DNA of 8,934 nt, from contig CANQHH010000049.1 of the NCBI GenBank assembly GCA_947623615.1, positions 1 through 8,934 of the forward strand. The letters are read 5' to 3'. This DNA is from an uncultured Clostridia bacterium. GTDB taxonomy: Bacteria; Bacillota; Clostridia; TANB77; CAG-508. The notes under the pieces are model-generated. The model searched no databases and was not told the origin of the DNA. It saw nothing but the letters and a program-made list of their open reading frames with translations. A program made the position numbers and the translations under genes. Positions 1 through 6,450 of the stretch are shown here, one piece after another (position 1 is the first letter of the stretch; every line of letters begins with the position of its first letter).

Positions 1-75
1 AATACACCAATGCAACAAACAAATACAAATATGAACAATAATTACTATAATCCATATTTTATGCCTACATTTTAG
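1..75 (+). CDS. C-terminal end of an Asn/Gln-rich protein (partial)
   Basis: Frame 1 is open from the window edge to a TAG stop at 73-75 and encodes the last 24 residues of a protein that begins outside the window. The tail is rich in Asn, Gln, Thr and Tyr (for example NTNMNNNYYNP) and ends FMPTF. A strong intrinsic terminator follows 15 bases later, which supports this being a real gene end. Low-complexity Asn/Gln/Tyr tails occur in spore-coat and surface proteins of clostridia, but nothing here identifies the family, so no function is assigned. Confidence 0.55.
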   Translation, partial: NTPMQQTNTNMNNNYYNPYFMPTF

Positions 76-90
76 AAAGTAATTTACGAT

Positions 91-141
91 AAAAATACTT
101 CCGTATGATGTAATAAAAAATCATATAGGAGGTATTTTTTT
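91..141 (+). terminator. Intrinsic terminator after the partial upstream gene
   Basis: The left arm at 91-109 (AAAAATACTTCCGTATGAT) pairs with the right arm at about 120-139, with one G-U pair and a small internal mismatch. A run of seven T (135-141) follows. The A-run at the start of the left arm means it could also work on the minus strand, but no minus-strand gene is seen there. Confidence 0.8.
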
Positions 142-179
142 GTTTATATGCGAGCAAGATTATGTAATTTATGAAAAAC

Positions 180-208
180 TTGACAAATCTGATTATAAGG
201 TGTATACT
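180..208 (+). promoter_or_regulatory. Sigma-A promoter of the TetR-yhgE operon
   Basis: A perfect -35 TTGACA (180-185) is separated by 17 bases from -10 TATACT (203-208), placing transcription start near 215. The -10 box lies inside the inverted repeat described as the operator. Confidence 0.85.
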
Positions 209-235
209 AATATACGGAAACAGTATACCAGTATA
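202..235 (+). promoter_or_regulatory. Probable TetR-family operator over the -10 and start site
   Basis: GTATACT (202-208) and AGTATAC (222-228) form a perfect inverted repeat with 13 bases between the arms. The left part is also a 12-of-14 near-palindrome by itself (GTATACTAATATAC, 202-215). A third GTATA copy follows at 231-235. The site covers the -10 box and the start point, just upstream of the regulator gene, which suits autorepression. Assigning it to this regulator is inference from position and symmetry. Confidence 0.65.
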
Positions 236-249
236 AAGGAGAAAAAGTA

Positions 250-822
250 ATGAAAGAAGAACAAATAATTGAATCGGCAAGAAAATTATTTAGAAAATTT
301 GGATTTAAAAAAGTATCTATGGATGAAATTGCAAGAGAAGCAGGAGTAACAAAAAGAACGGTATATTCGTATTTTGATAGTAAAGAGGCTTTATTGAATT
401 ATTTCATACATGAAGAAATCAAAAATATGAAGGATATTATAGAGGAGATTGAAAAAAGCAATGACGATATATTTAGCAAGATTAATCAAGTAATTTACAG
501 ATTACTAAAATATAGAAAAGAGCGAGACTTTTTAAATATAATAACAGAAGAAGCAGAGATACTAAAAAATCCGATTGTAATTAAAAGTTTAAAATTAATT
601 GATGACCAAATACAAAATTATATAAAGGAAAAATTGATAACAGCTAAAGAAAAAGGATATATATATTATGAAGATTTAGACATTACAGCTTTTTTAATTT
701 ATAAAATGTATATTGCGTTAATTTTAGAATGGGATGAAACAAAAGAAAGGGAATTAGATGAACAAAAGATAGCAAATATTATTTCAAGAATTTTAAAAAA
801 TGGTTTAAGAAGGGAAGTTTGA
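250..822 (+). CDS. TetR/AcrR-family transcriptional regulator
   Basis: The 190-residue protein has the standard TetR layout. An N-terminal helix-turn-helix domain (about residues 1-50) carries the family pattern ARKLFRKFGFKKVSMDEIA, then AGVTKRTVYSYFDSKEALL, with the recognition helix near 34-42. A divergent all-helical ligand and dimerisation domain follows (about 55-190). It is expected to be a cytosolic dimeric repressor released by an unidentified ligand. The ATG start is supported by AAAGGAG (235-241) eight bases upstream. The gene ends 4 bases before the YhgE/Pip gene, so the two form one transcript. TetR genes commonly sit next to yhgE/pip-like membrane proteins, and the inverted repeat over the promoter suggests it controls this operon. 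The ligand cannot be read from the sequence. Confidence 0.93.
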   Translation: MKEEQIIESARKLFRKFGFKKVSMDEIAREAGVTKRTVYSYFDSKEALLNYFIHEEIKNMKDIIEEIEKSNDDIFSKINQVIYRLLKYRKERDFLNIITEEAEILKNPIVIKSLKLIDDQIQNYIKEKLITAKEKGYIYYEDLDITAFLIYKMYIALILEWDETKERELDEQKIANIISRILKNGLRREV

Positions 823-826
823 TATT

Positions 827-2851
827 GTGAAAAGAGAAAAGATTATGAAAACAATAATATTTGTTGTTGTGTTATTAATTCCAATAATTTATAGCTATTT
901 TTATTTGAAATCATATTGGGATCCTTATGGAAATTTAACAGGAATGAAAATTGCTATTGTAAATTTGGATAAAGGTGATGGCGAGGAAAATCAAGGAAAA
1001 GAATTTGTACAAAGTCTAAAAGATAGCAATGTATTTAACATTTGTGAAGTAGACGAAAAGGAAGCAAATGAAGGAATGGAAAAAGGAAAATACTATGCAA
1101 CTATAACTATTCCAAGCAATTTTTCTAAAGATTTAAATAGTGCATCTAGCAGAGATAAAAGAACAGCTAAAATTGTATACAGTCCAAACCAAGAAACAAA
1201 CTATTTAGCCACACAAATTATAAATAGTGCGGTAAAAACTATGGAAATGGACTTAGAGGAAAAGATAGACGGTAAAATAGTAGATAGTTTAGTAAATGAA
1301 TTAGAAGATGTGCCTAATAGTTTAGAAAAAACATCAGATGGAGCAGAAGAGATATTAGATGGCTCTAAAGACCTAAATACAGGATTGAAAAAGTTAAATG
1401 ATGGAGTTGAAACTTTAAATAGTAGTTATAAAGAGTTTGATAAAGGAGTGAAATCAGCATCAAAAGGAAGTAAAACATTAAATAGTGGAATAAAAGAGGT
1501 AAGCTCAGGAGTATCGGACTTAAATAGTGGGGCAGATGAGTTAAATAGTGCAATTACTCAAATAAATTCAGGTGTTAGTACATTATCATCAAAAAGTGAT
1601 ACAGGAATTACAACCTTAAAAACAGGAGTAACACAGGCAAATGAAGGAGCTAAGAACTTGAATACAGGAGTCACATCCTATGTTGATAATAGTACGCAAA
1701 TTATAGCAGGACTTTTACAAGTAGTGCAGTTGCAAGGAGGAGCAAAAAATCCAGATACGCAAAAACTAATAGGAAGTGCAAATGTTTTCTTGAATTCTGG
1801 AGCAGGAAACACATTGAAAAAAGGTTCAAAGGATTTATATGATGGTACAAAAAAATTGGTAAAAGGTACAAATAATTTAACAACTCTATCGACAGGAATA
1901 ACCAATTTGCAGTCAGCTTTAGAAAAAGTAAAAACAGGAAGTAAACAGTTAAAAAGTGGAATAAAAACATTAGATACAGGGACAAAGTCATTAAAAACAG
2001 GAAGTAATGATTTATCAAAAGGATTAGTTACATTAAGTGATAGTTCTTCAAAGGTAAAAACTTCATTAAATACATTAGAAACTGGAACGAAAAATGCGTA
2101 TGATGGAAGTACTAAGTTAGTAGATGGAGTAGAGGAATTTGATAAAGAAATAAAAGAGGGAATAGTAGATACAAAGGAACAATTAAAAGACCTAACTGGT
2201 ATGAAAGAGGTTGTTGAAAATCCTGTCGAATTTGAAACTAAAGCTTATGGAGATGTAAATTCGTATGGTATAGCATTTACGCCGTTATTTTTATCTATAG
2301 GCTTATGGGTAGGAGCATTGATGTGTTATGTAGTTATGTATTATGATCAGAAAAATAGATTTGGAATTTTAGGAAGTCATAGTAATAATAAATTTTTACA
2401 AAATTTATTGTATATATTAATAGGTGCAGTAGAGGGAATTATAACAGGCGTATTATTAAAAATGGGATTAGGATATGAAATAGAAAATATAGGACTATAT
2501 TATTTTGCAAGTGCTTTGATAGGAGTAACATTTATGAGCATAATACAATGTTTAATAAGGAACTTTGGAGATGTTGGAAAATTCTTGGCATTGATAATAT
2601 TAGTATTGCAACTTGCAGCATCAGGTGGAACATTCCCAGTAGAAACAATAAGTGAAGGTTTCCAACCATTAACATCATATTTACCAATGACATATTCTAT
2701 AAAATTATTAAGAGAAATATTAATACCAACAGCAAGTAATTTGAAAGGAAACTATATAGCAATTTTAATTGGTATAACTGTTGTTACATTAATTATTACA
2801 TATATTGTAGACTTGATAAGAAATAAAAGAAATGCAAAGACTAGTGCATAA
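827..2851 (+). CDS. YhgE/Pip-family membrane protein
   Basis: This 674-residue protein belongs to the YhgE/Pip family, which includes the lactococcal phage infection protein Pip and is related to EsaA/YueB of type VII secretion systems. One N-terminal membrane segment (about residues 9-27) is followed by the family motif WDPYG (31-35). The extracellular part has a long array of LxxG-type heptad repeats (about 182-440, such as LNTGLKKLNDG). Five hydrophobic segments follow at about 482-506, 522-545, 558-577, 584-604 and 642-664, in an ABC-2-permease-like C-terminal domain. The start is GTG at 827, because this keeps the basic lead into the first membrane segment; the upstream AGGGA is about 11 bases away. 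The next ATG, codon 7, has no good ribosome site. At 674 residues it is shorter than B. subtilis YhgE and Pip, mostly in the repeat region. Substrate and role are unknown; family members act in phage adsorption or cell-surface transport. Confidence 0.9.
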   Translation: MKREKIMKTIIFVVVLLIPIIYSYFYLKSYWDPYGNLTGMKIAIVNLDKGDGEENQGKEFVQSLKDSNVFNICEVDEKEANEGMEKGKYYATITIPSNFSKDLNSASSRDKRTAKIVYSPNQETNYLATQIINSAVKTMEMDLEEKIDGKIVDSLVNELEDVPNSLEKTSDGAEEILDGSKDLNTGLKKLNDGVETLNSSYKEFDKGVKSASKGSKTLNSGIKEVSSGVSDLNSGADELNSAITQINSGVSTLSSKSDTGITTLKTGVTQANEGAKNLNTGVTSYVDNSTQIIAGLLQVVQLQGGAKNPDTQKLIGSANVFLNSGAGNTLKKGSKDLYDGTKKLVKGTNNLTTLSTGITNLQSALEKVKTGSKQLKSGIKTLDTGTKSLKTGSNDLSKGLVTLSDSSSKVKTSLNTLETGTKNAYDGSTKLVDGVEEFDKEIKEGIVDTKEQLKDLTGMKEVVENPVEFETKAYGDVNSYGIAFTPLFLSIGLWVGALMCYVVMYYDQKNRFGILGSHSNNKFLQNLLYILIGAVEGIITGVLLKMGLGYEIENIGLYYFASALIGVTFMSIIQCLIRNFGDVGKFLALIILVLQLAASGGTFPVETISEGFQPLTSYLPMTYSIKLLREILIPTASNLKGNYIAILIGITVVTLIITYIVDLIRNKRNAKTSA

Positions 2852-2865
2852 CAGTAATTATTATA

Positions 2866-2905
2866 AAAAAACGCAGACTATTTATAAAAAGTAGTCTGTG
2901 TTTTT
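2866..2905 (+). terminator. Bidirectional terminator between yhgE-like gene and asnB
   Basis: CGCAGACTA (2872-2880) pairs with TAGTCTGTG (2892-2900) with one G-U. The stem is flanked by an A-run on the left and a T-run on the right, so it can end transcription from both convergent genes. It lies 6 bases beyond the frame-corrected stop of asnB at 2912. Confidence 0.85.
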
Positions 2906-2911
2906 GATTAA

Positions 2912-2983
2912 TCATATTTCAATTTTGGGTTGATATTTTTCAAGCCACATATTTACTTGGCAAAGGTAAGCCATGAGTTGAGG
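2912..2983 (-). other. Displaced native C-terminus of AsnB in the next frame
   Basis: Read in the frame one base off the asnB frame, 2983 down to 2912 encodes 23 residues beginning PQLMAYLCQVN and ending KYQPKIEI, followed by TGA. Joined after residue 592 it continues the conserved WFGQLM segment as expected for Firmicutes AsnB C-termini. It brings the stop next to the terminator. The simplest explanation is one extra base, a T on the minus strand at about 2984, between the CGG and CCT codons. Confidence 0.7.
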
Positions 2984-4760
2984 ACCGAGTCATTAACTGT
3001 CCAAACCATGGTCTTGTAAATGCTGTTCCATCAGTACGCAATATTTCTAAAATATAATTTCGATTAAGAAGTTCATTTATAGGTGCATTTTTATCTTTCA
3101 TTATATTATCAAGCTTTTCTTTTACAGAATTTAGGTATGTTGGATTCCAAGTTTTAGGATATGGACTTTTTTTCCTGTCTATAATTTCATCTGGTAATAA
3201 ATCTTTCATTACATATCTTAAAAGTCCTTTTTCTCTGCCGTTTAGAGCTTTTATTTCCCAAGGAATATTCCATACATATTCAGCGAGTCTATAGTCACAG
3301 AACGGCACACGTATTTCAAAACCATTATACATTCCCATTTTATCAGAGCGATCTAAAAGAGTTTGCATAAACCAATTTAAAGTAAGGTGTGATATTTTTC
3401 TTTTTTCAGATGTTTCTTTAGTATCAGATTCTAATATTTCAACTTCTGATAAGCTTTCTTTGTATCTATAATCTATATATTCTTTTAAATCTAATTTATT
3501 AGAAATTGTTGGATTAAGCAATTCTTGTCTTTCATCGATTGCTATTGACCATGGAAAAGTTCCACTTTGTAGTGCATCTTGCCTAAAAAACCATGGATAG
3601 CCACCAAATATTTCATCAGCACATTCTCCGGTAAGAGTTACAGTTGCTTCATTTTTTACATTTTTGCAAAATAGTAGTAAAGAAGAATCTACGTCAGCCA
3701 TACCAGGTAAGTCACGTGCTATCATAGCGTCTTCAAGAGCCGAAACTAATTCAGGGGTATCTAAAGTTACTGTATGATGGTTTGTATTTAACTGTTCACG
3801 CATTAATTCTATATAGTAGTTATCCGAATTGGGCTGAAAATCCGTTTTTTGAAAGTTTTTGTCATTATCTACATAATCTACAGAATAGGTATCTAGTTTG
3901 GGCAATCCATTTTCTTTACAATAGTTAGATGCATATAATGTAATTATACTAGAATCTAGACCTCCTGATAAAAAGGTGCAAAGAGGTACGTCAGATACTA
4001 GCTGTCTATTTATAGAGTCCTCGAGCAAATATCGGACTTTATCGCAAGTGTTACTAAAAGTATCTTTATGTTTATAGCTTTTTAGTTTCCAATATTTTTT
4101 TACATGTATACCACTGTCATTGTAAACAAGATAACTTGCAGGCTTTAGTTCAAAAATATTTTTGAAGGCTGTAAGTCCAGCAGTATGAGCAGGACCTATG
4201 CCAAATAGTTCACAAATTCCTTGCTTATCTAGTATAGTTTCAATTTTAGGGAATTTTAATATGGCTTTTATTTCAGATGCAAAAATAAAATTGTTGTCGA
4301 AATGTGTGTAGTATAAGGGTTTTACTCCGAAATGATCTCTTGCCATAAATAGTTGTTTATTATTCGAGTCCCAAATAGCAAATGCAAATATCCCATTTAT
4401 CTTATGTACAACATTTTCCTTAAAATGAATATATGATTTCAATAAAACCTCTGTATCAGAGTGACTTTCAAAAGTGAATCCATTTTGTGTTAGTTCTTCT
4501 CGTAGTTCTTTTGTATTATACAATTGTCCGTTGTATACTAAAGTATATGTGTTACCATTATAATTATATGACATAGGCTGTTTTCCGCCATCTGGGTCTA
4601 TAACTATTAATCTTCTATGACCTAAAAGAACATTAGGTTCTGTATAATAGCCACATTCATCAGGTCCACGATTACTTAAAGTGTCATTCATATCAATAAT
4701 TATATGTTTTTTATCAGAAATATCATGCTTTAAATTTATAACTCCAACTAAACCACACAT
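2940..4760 (-). CDS. asnB: Glutamine-hydrolysing asparagine synthetase, C-terminus frameshifted
   Basis: AsnB makes asparagine from aspartate, glutamine and ATP in the cytosol. The N-terminal Ntn glutaminase domain starts directly with the nucleophile Cys2 (MCGLVG), which fixes the start, and continues with RGPDE (31-35), GHRRL (47-51), YNGQLYN (76-82) and SHSDTE (99-104). The synthetase domain has the PP-loop SGGLDSS (265-271) and GECADEIFGGY. The likely ribosome site AGGA (4774-4777) is about 13 bases from the ATG, which is long. No T-box leader is visible. As read, the protein is 606 residues and its last 14 do not look like the family. After PWFGQLMTR (ending residue 592), skipping one base at about 2984 gives a family-like 23-residue tail and a 615-residue protein ending at 2912. 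The catalytic regions are intact, so the enzyme may still work. Family assignment is firm; the frameshift could be real or an assembly error. Confidence 0.93.
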   Translation of the reverse strand: MCGLVGVINLKHDISDKKHIIIDMNDTLSNRGPDECGYYTEPNVLLGHRRLIVIDPDGGKQPMSYNYNGNTYTLVYNGQLYNTKELREELTQNGFTFESHSDTEVLLKSYIHFKENVVHKINGIFAFAIWDSNNKQLFMARDHFGVKPLYYTHFDNNFIFASEIKAILKFPKIETILDKQGICELFGIGPAHTAGLTAFKNIFELKPASYLVYNDSGIHVKKYWKLKSYKHKDTFSNTCDKVRYLLEDSINRQLVSDVPLCTFLSGGLDSSIITLYASNYCKENGLPKLDTYSVDYVDNDKNFQKTDFQPNSDNYYIELMREQLNTNHHTVTLDTPELVSALEDAMIARDLPGMADVDSSLLLFCKNVKNEATVTLTGECADEIFGGYPWFFRQDALQSGTFPWSIAIDERQELLNPTISNKLDLKEYIDYRYKESLSEVEILESDTKETSEKRKISHLTLNWFMQTLLDRSDKMGMYNGFEIRVPFCDYRLAEYVWNIPWEIKALNGREKGLLRYVMKDLLPDEIIDRKKSPYPKTWNPTYLNSVKEKLDNIMKDKNAPINELLNRNYILEILRTDGTAFTRPWFGQLMTRSSTHGLPLPSKYVA

Positions 4761-4796
4761 AATAAATTACCAGTCCTTTCAAATAATATTATATAT

Positions 4797-4825
4797 AATA
4801 TATGTTATGATATGTATTTTGTGCA
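4797..4825 (-). promoter_or_regulatory. Candidate asnB promoter
   Basis: On the minus strand TGCACA (4820-4825) lies 17 bases from TATATT (4797-4802), about 30-40 bases before the asnB start. The -10 partly overlaps a perfect 16-bp AT palindrome (4786-4801) that also contains TATAAT on both strands, so the exact -10 is ambiguous. The -35 is a 4-of-6 match. This region is so AT-rich that chance matches are likely. Confidence 0.35.
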
Positions 4826-4864
4826 TTTACAATAAATAAAACACAATAATATTTCATACAATCA

Positions 4865-4893
4865 TTGAAAAACGACATATATTAGTATATAAT
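4865..4893 (+). promoter_or_regulatory. Sigma-A promoter of the small duplicated-domain gene
   Basis: TTGAAA (4865-4870), 17 bases, then a perfect TATAAT (4888-4893) put the start near 4900, about 50 bases before the ATG at 4949. The leader carries a short tandem repeat, AGTTGAGTTGAG (4911-4922), of unknown meaning. Confidence 0.75.
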
Positions 4894-4948
4894 ATATAAA
4901 TATAAGTTATAGTTGAGTTGAGAACAATTAAAAGAAAGAGGGTCAATA

Positions 4949-5290
4949 ATGAGGAAAAAAGATTTCCGGTTGTCCAAATTAAAAAAACAGCTGGTCCAAA
5001 AGAAAGAAAATGGAATTAAGCATGTTGTCTGGAAAATAAACCAGGAACAGCTCGAATATCTTTCTGGATTAGAATTATTCAAAATTGAACCTTATCTGTA
5101 TACTGTAAAAACAAGACGGTGTAAAGGTAACTATAAAGACTTGCCTCAGTTACTGAAGTATTTGCACCAGAAAAACAAAAAAGGTGTAAAACAGGTAACG
5201 ATGTACCTGTCACCAGAGGAAGTTCAACTTCTCAATGATTATGGTGTAAGCCATAGAGTTGGAAAATATAAAATAATTCTCAACGAGTAG
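4949..5290 (+). CDS. Unrecognised 113-residue protein of two tandem ~45-residue repeats
   Basis: I do not recognise this family. The protein is basic, cytosolic by appearance (no signal peptide or membrane segment), and contains an internal duplication. Residues about 11-53 align without gaps to 68-110 with at least ten identities (L, K, L, Q, K, G, K, V, E, L). The shared core is LxKxLxQK, then G(I/V)K, V, and a Glu plus Leu in the following helix. Each unit suggests helix, strand, helix, strand. Codon choice stands out from the AT-rich neighbours: CTG, CTC, GTC, CGG and TCC appear repeatedly, and G+C is about 33% against about 27% in a sampled stretch of fba. The ATG follows GAGGG (4938-4942) by six bases. 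It has its own promoter, is divergent from asnB, and two hairpins begin at its stop codon. Nucleic-acid binding is possible from the charge but is only a guess. Confidence 0.75.
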   Translation: MRKKDFRLSKLKKQLVQKKENGIKHVVWKINQEQLEYLSGLELFKIEPYLYTVKTRRCKGNYKDLPQLLKYLHQKNKKGVKQVTMYLSPEEVQLLNDYGVSHRVGKYKIILNE

Positions 5291-5310
5291 CATCCCCATA
5301 GAGGGAATGC
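5290..5310 (+). other. RNA hairpin starting at the stop codon of the 113-residue gene
   Basis: GCATCCC (5290-5296) pairs with GGGAATGC (5303-5310) with one bulged A, leaving a short loop. It starts on the last base of the TAG stop and abuts the next hairpin, giving a compact structured 3' segment that is more GC-rich than its surroundings. Confidence 0.55.
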
Positions 5311-5337
5311 AGAGGTGGTTGCTTTGCGATCACCTCT
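5311..5337 (+). other. 12-bp hairpin with a 3-base loop before the fba promoter
   Basis: AGAGGTGGTTGC (5311-5322) pairs with GCGATCACCTCT (5326-5337) through ten Watson-Crick and two G-U pairs around a TTT loop. Only two T follow before an A-run, so it is a poor intrinsic terminator, though it could still end or protect the transcript. Its position 20 bases before the fba -35 box makes it part of the upstream gene's transcript, not of fba. Confidence 0.65.
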
Positions 5338-5357
5338 TAAAAATGCTGAAAAAGTTA

Positions 5358-5386
5358 TTGACTTAAATACCATAAAAATATATAAT
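5358..5386 (+). promoter_or_regulatory. Sigma-A promoter of fba
   Basis: TTGACT (5358-5363), 17 bases, then a perfect TATAAT (5381-5386) put transcription start near 5393, 35 bases before the fba start. This is a strong constitutive-looking promoter, as expected for a glycolytic gene. Confidence 0.85.
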
Positions 5387-5427
5387 TTTACTGAATTATT
5401 AAATATGATTTAAGAGGAGGAATTTTT

Positions 5428-6357
5428 ATGCCATTAGTAACAACTAAAGATATGTTTGAAAAATCAATGAAAGAACATTTTGCAATAGGAGCTTTTAATA
5501 TAAACAATATGGAGATAATACAAGGAATTGTAGATGCAGCGGCAGAAGAAAAATCACCAGTTATATTACAAGCATCTTCAAGTGCTATAAAATATGCAAG
5601 AATAGGATATTTGAAAAAAATGGTGGAGGCAGCTTTAGATGAGTATGATATTCCAGTTGCATTACATTTAGATCATGGTCCAGATTTTGAAACTTGCAAA
5701 ATGTGTATTGATAATGGATTTTCGTCTGTAATGATAGATGGTTCAAAATATGATTTTGAAGAAAATGTAGAATTAACAAAAAAAGTAGTTGACTATGCTC
5801 ATTCAAAAGGGGTAGTAGTAGAAGCAGAACTAGGAAAACTTGCAGGAATAGAAGATGATGTAAATGTATCAGCATCTGATGCAATGTATACTGATCCAGA
5901 ACAAGCAAGAGAATTTGTTGAAAGAACAGGTTGTGATTCATTGGCTATAGCAATAGGAACAAGCCATGGAGCATATAAATTTAAAGGGGAAGCACGTTTA
6001 AGATTTGATATATTACAACAAGTAAAAGAAAAATTACCAAATACTCCAATTGTATTACATGGAGCATCAACAGTAATACCAGAACTTGTAGAAATGTGTA
6101 ATAAGTATGGGGGAGATATTCCTGGAGCAAAAGGTGTACCAGATGAAATGCTTCATCAAGCAAGTATTTCAGGTGTATCAAAAATAAATGTAGATACAGA
6201 TTTAAGATTAGCTATGACAGCAGCAATAAGAAAATTGTTTGCAGAAGAACCTGCTAAATTTGATCCAAGAGCATATTTATTACCTGCAAGAGAATTAATA
6301 AAAGAAACAGTAAAACATAAAATTAGAGATGTATTTGGTTCAAGTAATAAAATATAG
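5428..6357 (+). CDS. fba: Class II fructose-bisphosphate aldolase
   Basis: This zinc enzyme cleaves fructose 1,6-bisphosphate to dihydroxyacetone phosphate and glyceraldehyde 3-phosphate in glycolysis, and runs in reverse in gluconeogenesis, in the cytosol. The 309 residues form a full-length TIM barrel close to the usual ~307. The expected residues are all present: catalytic Asp82 and zinc ligand His83 in HLDHGPDF (80-87), Glu134 in VEAELGKLAG, His180 in IGTSHGAYK, His210 in IVLHGAST, and the substrate loop NVDTDLR. The spacing 83/134/180/210 matches the Helicobacter pylori type of class II aldolase. A consensus AGGAGG (5415-5420) sits seven bases before the ATG. The gene has its own promoter and a strong terminator, so it is probably monocistronic. 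A close relative acting on tagatose bisphosphate is possible, but location and sequence favour FBA. Confidence 0.95.
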   Translation: MPLVTTKDMFEKSMKEHFAIGAFNINNMEIIQGIVDAAAEEKSPVILQASSSAIKYARIGYLKKMVEAALDEYDIPVALHLDHGPDFETCKMCIDNGFSSVMIDGSKYDFEENVELTKKVVDYAHSKGVVVEAELGKLAGIEDDVNVSASDAMYTDPEQAREFVERTGCDSLAIAIGTSHGAYKFKGEARLRFDILQQVKEKLPNTPIVLHGASTVIPELVEMCNKYGGDIPGAKGVPDEMLHQASISGVSKINVDTDLRLAMTAAIRKLFAEEPAKFDPRAYLLPARELIKETVKHKIRDVFGSSNKI

Positions 6358-6363
6358 CGAACA

Positions 6364-6391
6364 AATAGGAAAATCTTTGATTTTTCCTATT
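6364..6391 (+). other. Hairpin just after fba, without a T-run
   Basis: AATAGGAAAA (6364-6373) is exactly complementary to TTTTCCTATT (6382-6391) around an 8-base loop. No T-run follows on either strand, so it is not itself a classical terminator. It lies 6 bases after the fba stop and 5 bases before the real terminator stem, and may protect the fba mRNA 3' end. Confidence 0.55.
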
Positions 6392-6395
6392 CAAC

Positions 6396-6450
6396 AAAAA
6401 AGATAATATCGGAAAGCCTAAATAAACTTTCTGATATTATCTTTTTGTTT
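6396..6450 (+). terminator. Long bidirectional terminator between fba and smpB
   Basis: AAAAAGATAATATCGGAAAG (6397-6416) pairs with the strand at 6427-6446 over 20 bp with a single G-U, around a 10-base loop. It has a T-run on the right and an A-run on the left, so it can serve both convergent genes. The smpB stop codon (6449-6451) is only two bases beyond the stem. Confidence 0.9.

Noticed and set aside
65..280. Minus-strand 71-codon hydrophobic open frame
   Set aside because: It overlaps the upstream terminator, promoter, operator and start of the TetR gene, has no ribosome site, and its composition is what AT-rich DNA gives by chance.
1701..2018. Minus-strand 105-codon open frame
   Set aside because: It is a shadow of the repeat-rich YhgE/Pip gene, with no ribosome site and a Leu/Phe-rich translation typical of antisense to AT-rich coding DNA.
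1360..2150. Repetitive DNA resembling a tandem-repeat or CRISPR-like array
   Set aside because: The repetition is the in-frame LxxG heptad array of the YhgE/Pip protein. Units are degenerate and there are no uniform spacers.
2979..2990. Programmed ribosomal frameshift in asnB
   Set aside because: There is no slippery heptamer or obvious downstream stimulator, and the family is not known for it. A plain insertion or sequence error is simpler, though not excluded.
4761..4948. T-box or other amino-acid-sensing leader before asnB
   Set aside because: The gap is short, and no conserved T-box sequence or terminator/antiterminator pair is visible on the minus strand.
4882..5082. Minus-strand 66-codon open frame
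   Set aside because: It covers the promoter and first part of the better-supported plus-strand gene at 4949 and lacks a ribosome site.
5311..5337. Standard intrinsic terminator after the 113-residue gene
   Set aside because: The stem is strong, but only two T follow before an A-run, so I list it as a structured element instead.
5585..5941. Minus-strand 118-codon open frame opposite fba
   Set aside because: fba is certain here. The antisense frame is Leu/His-rich without a start site signal, a typical shadow.
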